From an uncultured Desulfuromusa sp. (GTDB lineage: Bacteria; Desulfobacterota; Desulfuromonadia; Desulfuromonadales; Geopsychrobacteraceae), in the NCBI RefSeq assembly GCF_963675815.1, contig NZ_OY776574.1, positions 1,172,001 to 1,236,000 of the forward strand: a stretch of DNA of 64,000 nucleotides. The letters are read 5' to 3'. Made by a program: the position numbers and the translations under genes. Below are positions 1 to 7,691 of this stretch, one piece after another (the stretch's first letter is position 1; each line of letters starts with the position of its first letter). The notes under the pieces are model-generated. The model had not been told where the DNA came from, did no database searches, and worked only from the letters and a program-made list of their open reading frames with translations.

Positions 1-124
1 GAATAGGATCGGGTTGGACATCCAGCAGGATCTCGGCCAGGGTTTTACCGGCCACGCTGGTGACAATGGCTCCACTGCGGAAGGGATTAGGACAAGCAAT
101 AACGGGGACAAGATCAGATTGCAT
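1..124 (-). CDS. Phage tail tip protein (J-like), N-terminal fragment
   Basis: Only the first 41 codons lie in the window; the gene runs off the left edge. It starts with ATG at 124, overlapping the end of the NlpC/P60 gene by 11 bases. The residues read MQSDLVPVIACPNPF and continue in a style seen at the start of central tail-tip or host-specificity proteins. The position right after a lambda K-like hydrolase matches the K-(I)-J gene order of siphovirus tails. The family call rests mainly on this synteny. Confidence 0.55.
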   Translation of the reverse strand, partial: MQSDLVPVIACPNPFRSGAIVTSVAGKTLAEILLDVQPDPI

Positions 125-515
125 AACGCCATGCCTCCCGAATGCGTGGCCGCAAGTGCGGACGGGTAAAGTCTTCGACGACTGCCATTTTGCCATGCTC
201 GCTGTGGATAATACGGCGGTGATCGATGACGATACCTAAGTGACAATCAAAACCGGCCTGGCGGATGACCAGCACATCAAATGCTTGTAATTCCGTGAGA
301 CCAACGGGGATAAAACCAATTAACGTTGGCTGTGTGTGAATCATACTGTTCATTGTTGCGTGATCGCGGGTGCTCTCATATCCCTGCAATGCAGGCAGCT
401 CGATGCCGCGTTCATGTCGATAAATCAACCGTAACAGCCCATAACAGTCAACACCTGACCAGCTGCGGCCTTTGCTGACAAAATCGATCCCGACGTATTT
501 TTCCCACCAATTCAT
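114..515 (-). CDS. NlpC/P60-family phage tail hydrolase (lambda K-like)
   Basis: A 133-residue protein with the papain-like NlpC/P60 layout: the catalytic Cys lies in GVDCYGLL (about residue 24) and the His in DCHLGIV (about residue 92), with a further His near 104. In siphoviruses such a protein sits at the tail tip and cuts cell-wall peptide stems during DNA entry. Two adjacent ATG codons are possible (518 or 515). The second is used here because the first would extend the protein by only one Met. It lies between the DUF1833-like tail gene and the tail tip gene, with overlaps on both sides. Confidence 0.85.
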   Translation of the reverse strand: MNWWEKYVGIDFVSKGRSWSGVDCYGLLRLIYRHERGIELPALQGYESTRDHATMNSMIHTQPTLIGFIPVGLTELQAFDVLVIRQAGFDCHLGIVIDHRRIIHSEHGKMAVVEDFTRPHLRPRIREAWRYAI

Positions 516-997
516 CATGCTTTAAATAACCCCGGTGTTGTGATCGGTGTAAAATCATGAGCAGGCCAACGAGTGTTCAATATTGGCTCATACTCAAGAC
601 TTCCAGAGACAATTATGGCGTTCCACTTTGCCGTGCAGAAGTCAAACTCATATGGGCCAGCTATAATGTCGTCAATATCACTGGCCAAACAGACCTCAAG
701 AACAACAGTGCATGGTGTTGACAGTTGCCGAAGCGTCTGCACGATGACCCGATCAACGTTGTCAATGGCTAAAGTGACTTGTGGCATTTCATCTTCGTTT
801 TCATCCGGAAGGGTTATGGAAAAGGGGCACCCGATCCATTCTTGACTCCCGGCGTCCGTGTGAGAAACACGGTCATTAATAAAATGGAAGTCACTGGCCC
901 AACTCGTATGGCTGATCTTCAACTTACACAGATAAACTTCAGCGGTCTGCTGTGCGAAAAGTGACGACCTCGCCTGAATGGAAACATCACGGCTCAT
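515..997 (-). CDS. Phage minor tail protein, DUF1833-like
   Basis: A 160-residue protein whose sequence (for example PQVTLAIDNVDRVIVQTLRQL and a C-terminal EPILNTRWPAHDFTP) fits the DUF1833 family of minor tail proteins, which sit between the tape measure and the NlpC hydrolase in transposable siphophages. The start ATG overlaps the preceding stop in an ATGA junction, so it is translationally coupled. The exact structural role is not established; by position it is likely a distal-tail or tip-assembly component. Confidence 0.75.
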   Translation of the reverse strand: MSRDVSIQARSSLFAQQTAEVYLCKLKISHTSWASDFHFINDRVSHTDAGSQEWIGCPFSITLPDENEDEMPQVTLAIDNVDRVIVQTLRQLSTPCTVVLEVCLASDIDDIIAGPYEFDFCTAKWNAIIVSGSLEYEPILNTRWPAHDFTPITTPGLFKA

Positions 998-1344
998 GGA
1001 AGCACCTCAATCTGCATAGATACGGCATATCTCAGTGGACCGCGATAGCGGCGTGTTGGCACCCCGATAATGCGGCAAACAACAGCAACACCGGTTTCCG
1101 GATGAATCCAATCAAACGGCAACGCACCTCGTGCGATCGTCTCCCGGAAAAACGTTTGAAAGGTCGTATGCTCGTCTATGGTCATCACAAAAACACAGGT
1201 GAGGAGTTCCGGCACAGCTGTATATCGCCGCCGAACCTTTTCCGGGCCAGCATCCATGGATGTGCGAATTGTCGCTTCCACGTCAGCAGCGGAATAATCA
1301 GATTGGCGAGGTTTCTGCGGGATTGTTGCTGGCCACTGTGCCAC
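994..1344 (-). CDS. Phage minor tail protein
   Basis: A 116-residue protein beginning at a GTG codon directly after the tape measure stop (TAG at 1345-1347). It has no signal peptide or membrane segment. Its place, between the tape measure and the DUF1833-like gene, corresponds to the distal-tail (M/L-like) slot of siphoviruses. It ends in the ATGA overlap with the next gene. Family assignment is by gene order rather than by a motif. Confidence 0.65.
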   Translation of the reverse strand: MAQWPATIPQKPRQSDYSAADVEATIRTSMDAGPEKVRRRYTAVPELLTCVFVMTIDEHTTFQTFFRETIARGALPFDWIHPETGVAVVCRIIGVPTRRYRGPLRYAVSMQIEVLP

Positions 1345-3399
1345 CTAACGACCTCCTATCCGGCTGACACCAAGCATAGATTCTATGGATCTGCCAAGCT
1401 TTCCACGTCGTGAAAGAATCCTTGAGGCCAGTTCTTTTTCAAGAGTCACAATAATGTCGGTGCCACCCTGGCTGTTTTGTTGCTGGCTGACGCTGGCGTT
1501 GGTAGCATCACCATAATTATTGATGATGACATTGCTTGCCCCGCCAGTTCTGCCCTCCAAGGCTGCTGCAATCGCGTCAAATTTTCGGGTGTGCTCGCGA
1601 TCAAGAACAGTTTCACCCTTTAGTAAGATCGCTGGAATTTCATCGTTTGCCAGACCGCCGGAATGGAAACGGGGAACAACTTTTCCGCCGTTATGGAGAG
1701 CGGGACCGAACGCAGCGGAGGGTTGAGATCCCATCGTGTAAGTCGTGCCGCTAAGCAGCCCACTTAAACCCGCATTCAATGCACTGGCCAGTGGCCCGGT
1801 GATATTCTGTTGAATTGCTAAGCGCATAATGTCACTTAAGATCGAGTTGATCATGTCTTTAAAGCTGGTCTTACCTGTCAAGGCAAACTCAACCATTGCA
1901 TCTTCCATCGATCCAAACGCATTAAAAACAGTCCCGGTCAGTCGATCACCAAAGGTTTCATCGTAGTAGTCGGCAAGTTCATCGAGACTATTCATGAGGG
2001 AGGTTTGCCAGCTTTTATCCAAAGCAATCATGGCTTCTGTTGAACGGGATAGAACTTCAAACTTGTCTTCGGCCTGGATCTGCCAGAAGTCCTTGCTGGC
2101 TTCCCAGGAGATCTTACTGAGCTCTGCGGCTTCCTTTTCCATCTGGATCTGGACATCGAGTGAGCGGGACTGGATTTCGTTCCTGTCGTTGTACATTTGC
2201 TGCCAGGAGTCGGTGATGTCTTTACCGAGTTTGGTGTAGGCATCGAGTTCTTTTTTTGTCCAGGATGTTTTTGCAGGGTCAGAGCTTCCCGTCGGCCGGA
2301 AAGTATTTTGCGACAATGCTAAATCCAACTCACGCTTGTTAGATCTATCGCGAAAAGTATCTGCTCCTTCAATTTTGATTTTTTCTCCGGAGCGATCGCG
2401 ATTTTGATACTTCTCAAGAGCGACAAGCAGACCATTAATAGTCATCGTCATGGTTGATGCGTTAGCGATTGAGTTTTTGAATATCCCTGCGAGGTTATCC
2501 CCGATATCAGTGTCATCGAGAAAAGAATCGAGATCCTTGAGACCCTGATGCAATGTCCGCACGAATCCTGTCAGATCTCTGGTCAATTCTGCAGCAGTCT
2601 CCATCCCCGCACCGTCTGCCAGATCAACTTGCAGCTCAAACCATTCGGTACTCAAGCGATTCAATTCTGCACGAAGCTTTGTTGTTGCTTCGGGCAGCTG
2701 TTCACCGAATTCCTTACGTAGCTGCCGACCAAACTTAGGCAGAAAATCATCTGATAAGACTTGGCCTTGTTCGAGCATCTTATTGAGTTCTTGCGTTGTG
2801 ACACCCATCGCCCTGGCAGCAATCTGGAATGCTCCAGGAATTCGCTCTCCAAGCTGACCCCGAAGTTCTTCAGCCTGGACGTTGCCTTTACTCATGATCT
2901 GTTCAACAGCACGCATTGCTCCGGCCTGGTCAGCCGCCGACAGTCTTAAAACGGTACCGGCTTCTACAATTCCAAGCCAAGTTTCTCTAACTTCTTTTTG
3001 GGTTATGTTTGTGCCCCGTGATGCGGCATTAAGCTTTGCATATCCTCCTGCCACTGTTTCAAGATCAAGACCGAGTCGGTTAGCCTGCTGCCGGGTAAAT
3101 TCCATTTCAATCGATGATTGCTGTTGACTGACCGTTGCCGCATCCATGATGCCGTCAAGAGCTTCCCACTTCATCCCGGCTTCGAGAATATCTTTACCCA
3201 GCTTAACTAAAACAACAGCCGTTGCACCCGCCGCTGCTGCAAGGCCAGCTGGCCCGATAGCAGCGCTTAGACTCCTGGCTCCACTGGTTGCTGTTTTTGC
3301 AGAAGAATCAACCTGGTCAACCCCGCCCTTAACCTTCTTCAGGTCAGGGCTGGCCTTGTCAATTGCTTCCAGTATCAGTTTGAGTTTCAGATCATTCAT
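1345..3399 (-). CDS. Phage tail tape measure protein
   Basis: A 684-residue protein with the N-terminal tape measure domain: an early heptad-like region (residues 10-40), a hydrophobic Ala/Gly-rich stretch around 45-70 (AAIGPAGLAAAAGATAVVL), then the conserved region with ARAMGVTTQELNKMLEQGQVLSDDFLPKF near 195-225. A C-terminal hydrophobic region near 540-590 and a low-complexity Asn/Gln stretch complete the usual plan. ATG at 3399 overlaps the stop of the frameshifted chaperone (TGA at 3394-3392). An extra upstream TTG is in frame but has no advantage. The protein sets tail length and travels with the DNA. Confidence 0.92.
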   Translation of the reverse strand: MNDLKLKLILEAIDKASPDLKKVKGGVDQVDSSAKTATSGARSLSAAIGPAGLAAAAGATAVVLVKLGKDILEAGMKWEALDGIMDAATVSQQQSSIEMEFTRQQANRLGLDLETVAGGYAKLNAASRGTNITQKEVRETWLGIVEAGTVLRLSAADQAGAMRAVEQIMSKGNVQAEELRGQLGERIPGAFQIAARAMGVTTQELNKMLEQGQVLSDDFLPKFGRQLRKEFGEQLPEATTKLRAELNRLSTEWFELQVDLADGAGMETAAELTRDLTGFVRTLHQGLKDLDSFLDDTDIGDNLAGIFKNSIANASTMTMTINGLLVALEKYQNRDRSGEKIKIEGADTFRDRSNKRELDLALSQNTFRPTGSSDPAKTSWTKKELDAYTKLGKDITDSWQQMYNDRNEIQSRSLDVQIQMEKEAAELSKISWEASKDFWQIQAEDKFEVLSRSTEAMIALDKSWQTSLMNSLDELADYYDETFGDRLTGTVFNAFGSMEDAMVEFALTGKTSFKDMINSILSDIMRLAIQQNITGPLASALNAGLSGLLSGTTYTMGSQPSAAFGPALHNGGKVVPRFHSGGLANDEIPAILLKGETVLDREHTRKFDAIAAALEGRTGGASNVIINNYGDATNASVSQQQNSQGGTDIIVTLEKELASRILSRRGKLGRSIESMLGVSRIGGR

Positions 3400-4041
3400 C
3401 AATCACCTCGATCATATTCCGATCGCATTCTTTGCAGTCTTCTTCTGTCCATCCATCCAGCTGCTTACAGGCTTTACAATATTCATCTTCTGGTGTTGCT
3501 TTTTCTCCAGCGCCCAGAAGCTGAATCACCGCTTCACGGAACAGGGTTTCCCGGCTGCGGTACTTCAGCCAGGGCAGCGCTTCTGCCGGGGTTAATCCCC
3601 AGAGGATTTGGTCTCGCTTGGTCCAGTCTCCTCCACAGAGCTGGATGACGCATTGCTCGATCCAGTCGCCTGGCTCACTGTTTGCGTTATCTTCTGAGTC
3701 ACCCCGACCACCAGGTCCAAAATCAAATGGATCGGGTTGCAGTCGAAAAAATCGGTCACCACTTCGGCCACCTTCTCCGGACTCATGGCAAAAGCCAGCT
3801 GTTTAGCGAGTTCGGGAAGATCCTTCTCCCATGGCTTGATATCTTTTTCCGTCAGGACCACAGCCAAGATCTGATCCAGCCGATCAGCAAAAGCTGCCGT
3901 CAGGGCGTATGGGGTCAACTGCGCGGGGATCTCGAGTCCATCAATAATCCGGTTGAGTTGCTGCCATTGACCAAATGACAACTCCTCCTGGACGTAGGTT
4001 TTGCCGTCAATTTCATAGGTTTTAATTGTTGTTTGAGACAT
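3392..4041 (-). CDS. Tail assembly chaperone, -1 frameshift fusion (G-T like product)
   Basis: A 216-residue product predicted if ribosomes slip by -1 at the TTTTTTC heptamer (3745-3751) after codon 99 of the chaperone gene. The -1 frame is open from the slip site to TGA at 3394-3392 and encodes 117 residues with protein-like content (GDWIEQCVIQLCGGDW, LTPAEALPWLKYRSRETLF, and a C-terminal CKAC/CKEC pair). The heptamer is in the X-XXY-YYZ register of the zero frame. The stop overlaps the tape measure start, exactly as in lambda G/GT. This accounts for the otherwise gene-free 190 bases before the tape measure gene. Confidence 0.75.
3592..4041 (-). CDS. Tail assembly chaperone (zero-frame product, gpG-like)
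   Basis: A 149-residue soluble protein between tail tube and tape measure genes, the fixed place of siphovirus tail assembly chaperones. The first 100 residues are well folded in appearance (EELSFGQWQQLNRIIDGLEI, AVVLTEKDIKPWEKDLPELAKQLAF), while the last 25 are Ser/Thr/Glu-rich and low in complexity, typical of a tail translated past a frameshift site. It should bind the tape measure protein during tail assembly. The alternative product is described separately. Confidence 0.82.
   Translation of the reverse strand: MSQTTIKTYEIDGKTYVQEELSFGQWQQLNRIIDGLEIPAQLTPYALTAAFADRLDQILAVVLTEKDIKPWEKDLPELAKQLAFAMSPEKVAEVVTDFFDCNPIHLILDLVVGVTQKITQTVSQATGSSNASSSSVEETGPSETKSSGD
3745..3751 (-). promoter_or_regulatory. 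Programmed -1 ribosomal frameshift site (TTTTTTC)
   Basis: On the minus strand the heptamer T TTT TTC stands in the zero frame of the tail chaperone gene as codons 98-99 preceded by the last base of GAT. This is a textbook X-XXY-YYZ slip site. The frame reached by slipping is open for 117 further codons and ends on the tape measure start. Confidence 0.75.
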
Positions 4042-4061
4042 GTTTAAAGTTCCTTTAAAAT

Positions 4062-4113
4062 CATCTAAAAGTCTGGGACAGCCCCCGTGCGGGGACAGTC
4101 CCGGTTTTAGATG
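4062..4113 (-). terminator. Long imperfect stem-loop between tail tube and chaperone genes
   Basis: CATCTAAAA at 4062-4070 pairs with TTTTAGATG at 4105-4113, and GGGAC (4075-4079) pairs with GTCCC (4098-4102); CCCCG/CGGGG lies inside. The outer arm covers the stop codon of the tail tube gene. The U-rich right arm on the minus strand makes it a plausible partial terminator or 3' stabiliser that would keep the abundant tail tube message above that of the chaperone. Confidence 0.55.
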
Positions 4114-5069
4114 GTGGGCTGTGCGTTCTTCAGGGTAATCTGCAGCACGCTGGCTTCGGCACTATCATCGTAATAGGCGACAAACGGTAGTTCGACCAGG
4201 ACTCCTTTGGGACCGCTGATCGCCGGGGAATTTGGTGCGTAGGTCAACTCAGAAAGCAGGAACTCAATCGATTCATTTCCGGCGCTGCCCAGGCCATCTC
4301 CTTTGCTGTAAACGATTTTCAGGCTTGATTCGGTATCATTAACCGCCTTGTTGTAGAGAGTCAGATTTTCAAATCTGGCCTTGACAGTTCCGGTGACTGA
4401 GACCAACCCTGACGGAATATCATCACGTTCACCTTCGCCACCGACACTGTATTGATCTGTATCCGGATCATTGTTAATCGTCAGATTGTCGATGCCCAGG
4501 ACATTAGCGATCGCCACGCCCCCCTCCTCAATCGTGGCGATGGAAAAACCGTCAAAGCTATGCTTGCCGAGATCTGTTGGGGTGGCATCGAAGGATGTTC
4601 CGGAGGGTGTTTCTTTTGCGCCGACAAAATTGAAAGTCACAGGTTGAGCGCCTGCCGGGGTCACCGAGAAGGACATGGATCCAACCTTGTTGCCGTTGTA
4701 TTTGAAATACTGGCCAACATCGGTGAAGCCTTTTTCAACCAACAGACTGGGCAGCTCATCTCCCACCTTGAAGGTATGGGTGTATGGCCCGGTTCCGGTG
4801 GTTGTTACAGATCCCATGGTTGCTTTAAATAACAAGCCGATATACGCCTGCAGTTCAACCGCAAGGGGTCCGGAGACATCGGTATTAAGGCGCAGCGGTT
4901 TGGTTGGGTTGCGATCCCCACTGATGGATGGCGATGCTTCCTGACCACGGTTTTGTTTTAATCCGCAACTGATAAAGGTGATCTTCTGCGCGTCCGGAGT
5001 TGGATCCGTTTTGAAGGCAGTCTCTTCCTGGATAAGGATTTGTCCTTTTGCTCCTTTGGCTTGTGCCAT
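4107..5069 (-). CDS. Phage tail tube protein
   Basis: A 320-residue beta-rich protein (alternating Thr/Gly/Val segments, for example TGPYTHTFKVGDELPSLLVEKGF and VSVTGTVKARFENLTLYNKAV) of the kind seen in siphovirus tail tube proteins with two tube-like domains. It replaces the sheath plus tube pair found in phage Mu. No sheath gene is present between it and the joining genes. It lies upstream of the frameshifted chaperone, as expected. Confidence 0.8.
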   Translation of the reverse strand: MAQAKGAKGQILIQEETAFKTDPTPDAQKITFISCGLKQNRGQEASPSISGDRNPTKPLRLNTDVSGPLAVELQAYIGLLFKATMGSVTTTGTGPYTHTFKVGDELPSLLVEKGFTDVGQYFKYNGNKVGSMSFSVTPAGAQPVTFNFVGAKETPSGTSFDATPTDLGKHSFDGFSIATIEEGGVAIANVLGIDNLTINNDPDTDQYSVGGEGERDDIPSGLVSVTGTVKARFENLTLYNKAVNDTESSLKIVYSKGDGLGSAGNESIEFLLSELTYAPNSPAISGPKGVLVELPFVAYYDDSAEASVLQITLKNAQPTI

Positions 5070-5072
5070 AGA

Positions 5073-5309
5073 TTATGCCTCCTTCTTTTTCGGTTGCTTG
5101 GCTTTCGCTTCAGCAGCCTCGAGAGCTTTACCGCGCTTCAGTGCTTCGGCAGGGACTTTGCCGTCTTCATAAAACCGCAGCACTTTCTTTTTCAGCAGCT
5201 TGTCAGCCAACTTGTCGTCGGCAACGTCTTTCGGTTCGCCACGTTTGAACGTACCAGCGGCACCCATCTTGACCTTGAGAGGGCCTTCCATATAAACCAG
5301 CTTTTTCAT
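5073..5309 (-). CDS. Small Lys-rich phage protein in the head-tail joining block
   Basis: A 78-residue, strongly basic protein (C-terminal EAAEAKAKQPKKKEA). The family is not recognised. It begins in an ATGA overlap with the Gp37-like gene and stops 4 bases before the tail tube gene, so it belongs to the structural operon. Position resembles that of small DUF2635-type proteins in Mu relatives, but the sequence alone does not prove this. Confidence 0.6.
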   Translation of the reverse strand: MKKLVYMEGPLKVKMGAAGTFKRGEPKDVADDKLADKLLKKKVLRFYEDGKVPAEALKRGKALEAAEAKAKQPKKKEA

Positions 5310-5725
5310 GAATCCTCCGTTTCTGTTTCGATCATGTATGTACAGGCGTAGGCCATTTTCCCTTTGGCGTTGTAAAAGAGATCTTCGCTATTTGGCCAGA
5401 GCCAGGCGTCGCCGACATCGAAGCCGATCAGTTTATCCCTGACGGCCTGAATCAGCTCGTAACATCCGACGGCAGCGGCGTCCATTCCGCGTAAGTTTTT
5501 ATCGATAACAACAATCGTCCAGGTATCGGCATGTGCGGCGTTATTGTCACCAATGTTTTCTTTGGGGCCGAATCTGGCACCGGAGTAAACAACAAACAAC
5601 CCCGGCAGCTTTGCGGCCTGTTTGATCAGATCATCGATCTCGCCGCCCCAATCGTCGATGGTTTTCGGGCCGTCAATTTCTTTGAGGCGTTTCAGGATGG
5701 TTTCGCTGGTTTCGATGATGGTCAT
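5306..5725 (-). CDS. Head-tail joining protein, Mu gp37-like (DUF1834)
   Basis: A 139-residue protein with the features of the Gp37/DUF1834 family: an N-terminal helix, a central LPGLFVVYSGARFGP strand region and DTWTIVVIDKNLRG. In Mu-type phages it follows gp36 and is thought to complete the tail terminator or neck. Starts at ATG 5725, overlapping the gp36-like gene stop by four bases. Confidence 0.78.
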   Translation of the reverse strand: MTIIETSETILKRLKEIDGPKTIDDWGGEIDDLIKQAAKLPGLFVVYSGARFGPKENIGDNNAAHADTWTIVVIDKNLRGMDAAAVGCYELIQAVRDKLIGFDVGDAWLWPNSEDLFYNAKGKMAYACTYMIETETEDS

Positions 5726-6156
5726 AAGAGCCCCGACATCTTGCTGCGGCCTGTGAGACGGTCATTGGCGCTAAAACTGGCACCGCTGCCGCTGGTTGTA
5801 TCGCCGCTACTCGATAGTCCAAGATCAAGATCTCCGCGCTGGATCTGCTTGAGCAGGGCTAACGCATCACGGCGACCGGCAATAATAGATTCCGGAGTTT
5901 CAACATGCGGCTGACGCTGATACAGGGAGTACGCGCACAGGTCGATGGCAATCCCGGCAATGAAACCAGGAACACTGGCCAGGGGTAGGTCGTAGCGCTG
6001 CCGCAGATACCCGTCGATCAACTCATCCGCTTCACTGATAACGCTGGCAACTACGGCAGCATCAACGCCGCCGAGATCGTTGTCGTCAGTCAACTGGATC
6101 AGGTCATCCTCGGGAATCCTGCGTTTGATAATGTCGTCCTGAGTTGTGTAAGCCAT
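5722..6156 (-). CDS. Head completion protein, Mu gp36-like (DUF1320)
   Basis: A 144-residue protein with the DUF1320 pattern: N-terminal MAYTTQDDIIKRRIPEDDLIQLTDD, an internal ISEADELIDGYLRQRYDLPL helix and a Ser/Gly-rich C-terminus (SSSGDTTSGSGASFSANDR). It is the usual head-tail connector that follows the capsid gene in Mu relatives. A hairpin (6170-6201) lies just upstream. Confidence 0.88.
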   Translation of the reverse strand: MAYTTQDDIIKRRIPEDDLIQLTDDNDLGGVDAAVVASVISEADELIDGYLRQRYDLPLASVPGFIAGIAIDLCAYSLYQRQPHVETPESIIAGRRDALALLKQIQRGDLDLGLSSSGDTTSGSGASFSANDRLTGRSKMSGLL

Positions 6157-6169
6157 ACCTGTTCTCCTT

Positions 6170-6201
6170 AAAAACCGGACGGGCTATACCGCCCGGTTTT
6201 T
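6170..6201 (-). terminator. Intra-operon terminator-like hairpin
   Basis: AAAAACCGG (6170-6178) pairs with CCGGTTTTT (6193-6201), with GGGC/GCCC pairing inside. The U-run in the right arm on either strand makes it a bidirectional candidate. It lies between the FluMu-N-like gene and the gp36-like gene and could lower expression of downstream neck and tail genes. Confidence 0.5.
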
Positions 6202-6225
6202 GATATTTTCTTGATTGCTATCTGT

Positions 6226-6546
6226 TTATTCTCCAGCGGGGGCTTGACTAAGCTCTTCTTTGCGTTTTTCGACCGCTGTCTTGACGCCTTTGCGTTCATC
6301 GTCGTTGAATAACTCAAGCTCTTCCAGGTTGCTGGTCGCTTCGACCTGTTTGACGGTGTCGGCCACATTCGGCCGTTGTGGTTCTTTTGGTTCGTCGGTA
6401 ACAACCTCAACCGCCAGCATCGGCTCAGCCTTTAGAGCCTTCAGATCTTTGGCACTAAACCGGTCGTCCGGATATTCGGTCGGCTCTTTGCTGTGAACTA
6501 TTCCGCCCCGGCGAAAACCGTCTTTTTTTGATGTGATGACAATCAT
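6226..6546 (-). CDS. Mu-like prophage FluMu N-terminal-domain protein (HI1506-like)
   Basis: A 106-residue protein starting MIVITSKKDGFRRGGIVHSKEPTEYPDDRFSAKDLKALKAEPMLAV. This is the pattern of the small domain found in HI1506 of the Haemophilus FluMu prophage and its relatives, always placed next to the capsid gene. The C-terminal part is Glu/Lys-rich and probably extended. Function in virion assembly is unknown. Confidence 0.78.
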   Translation of the reverse strand: MIVITSKKDGFRRGGIVHSKEPTEYPDDRFSAKDLKALKAEPMLAVEVVTDEPKEPQRPNVADTVKQVEATSNLEELELFNDDERKGVKTAVEKRKEELSQAPAGE

Positions 6547-6564
6547 GCGTTTATCCTCCGTTAA

Positions 6565-6587
6565 GGGGGCGAGATATCCCCGCCCCC
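6565..6587 (-). terminator. GC-rich hairpin after the capsid gene
   Basis: GGGGGCG (6565-6571) pairs perfectly with CGCCCCC (6581-6587), 9-base loop. It sits just downstream of the major capsid stop codon and is followed on the minus strand by TTAACGG rather than a U-run, so it is more likely an mRNA 3'-end stabiliser than an efficient terminator. Confidence 0.4.
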
Positions 6588-6601
6588 TGGTTTATGGTTG
6601 A

Positions 6602-7654
6602 TTAGCCAAGCCCGGTCGAACCGTAGCAAAGCTGCCAGAAACCGTATCCAGCACAGCCGCGGGCTTCACAGCCGAAGTTAAATTCGCCGCGCTTAAAGAC
6701 ATCATCACTGGCCATATCAGTCTGGCTGACAAAGACCGGAGTCTTCCGCTCTTGGAAGATAAATGGTTTGACCGGTTTGGTCGTATCAAGCAGGAACCAG
6801 GCAGTTGCAGACGTCAGGCGGGCATCCTCAACAACTTCAGCGACACCCTTATAGGGGTTCGGTTTGCCATCTTCGAGCTTGTCATTGGTCATCAAAGCGC
6901 GGGCGGTATCGCCAAGATCAACCGGAACCAACAACACGTTCGGCGTGATATTGAGCGGCCGACCTTCGCCGTCTTTAAATTTACGCATAGCTGCGCGAAC
7001 AGCACCGAAGCTGGCTGTAGCAGCCGCAAGAGTAGCGATCGACAGGACAGCGGTACTTTTATTGCTGACGCTTTCTTCTTCCCCGGTTGCAGGATTAACT
7101 ACCGGATGGTCGGTATCGACAAAATACTGGCCGTCATAACATTCCGTGTCGAACGCACCATTCGCCACTTCCATAATCAGTTCGTCCGGCCATTGCTTGG
7201 CAGAGAACCCGGCACCGTTTGCCTGGACACCAACGAATCCAAGGTTGTCATCTTCGATATCGTTACGCTTGACGCTGATAGTGGCCTCAAAGTCCTCGTT
7301 GACAAGAACGTACTTACCAGCCTTGAGAGATTTGATAACCTTTTCTCCGACCCAGCGCCGCATCTTCGGGAAGTTTTCTAACCAGGCATAGTCGTTTTGA
7401 GCACTGCCACTCGGAATCTTCATCCCAATTTTTTGCCAGACACCTGGAGTGGCATCAAAGACCTTATTGAAAGTCGTTTTGATGTTGGTGAAGATATTGG
7501 AAAGTGTCGACCCGTTGACGATTAACGCCAACCCGCCACTACCGAGCAACCAGTTCCAGCTAATCGGTTCAGCCAGAGCCGGATTGGCAAAAGCGACCGA
7601 GCAGACGGTCAGCACGGCCATCATCAGGCCGAAGAGAATGAGCATTTTTTTCAT
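6602..7654 (-). CDS. Major capsid protein, Mu gpT family, with N-terminal signal-like extension
   Basis: A 350-residue protein. From about residue 44 it follows the gpT plan (STLSNIFTNIKTTFNKVFDATPGVWQKIGMKIPSG, then FPKMRRWVGEKVIKSLKAGKYVLVNEDFEATISVKRNDIEDDNLG), the major head subunit of Mu-like phages. The first 28 residues are instead a Lys-Lys start, a long hydrophobic core and an Ala-x-Ala end, like a Sec signal peptide. The start is well supported by GGAGG 7 bases ahead of the ATG. The capsid fold should be made from residues 44-350; the purpose of the extension is unknown. Confidence 0.88.
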   Translation of the reverse strand: MKKMLILFGLMMAVLTVCSVAFANPALAEPISWNWLLGSGGLALIVNGSTLSNIFTNIKTTFNKVFDATPGVWQKIGMKIPSGSAQNDYAWLENFPKMRRWVGEKVIKSLKAGKYVLVNEDFEATISVKRNDIEDDNLGFVGVQANGAGFSAKQWPDELIMEVANGAFDTECYDGQYFVDTDHPVVNPATGEEESVSNKSTAVLSIATLAAATASFGAVRAAMRKFKDGEGRPLNITPNVLLVPVDLGDTARALMTNDKLEDGKPNPYKGVAEVVEDARLTSATAWFLLDTTKPVKPFIFQERKTPVFVSQTDMASDDVFKRGEFNFGCEARGCAGYGFWQLCYGSTGLG

Positions 7655-7691
7655 TGTTTAATCCTCCGTTAAAGGGTTGTTAAATAGCGGG

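Noticed and set aside
6752..7381. 209-codon plus-strand ORF opposite the capsid gene
   Set aside because: Shadow of the capsid gene; no family features.
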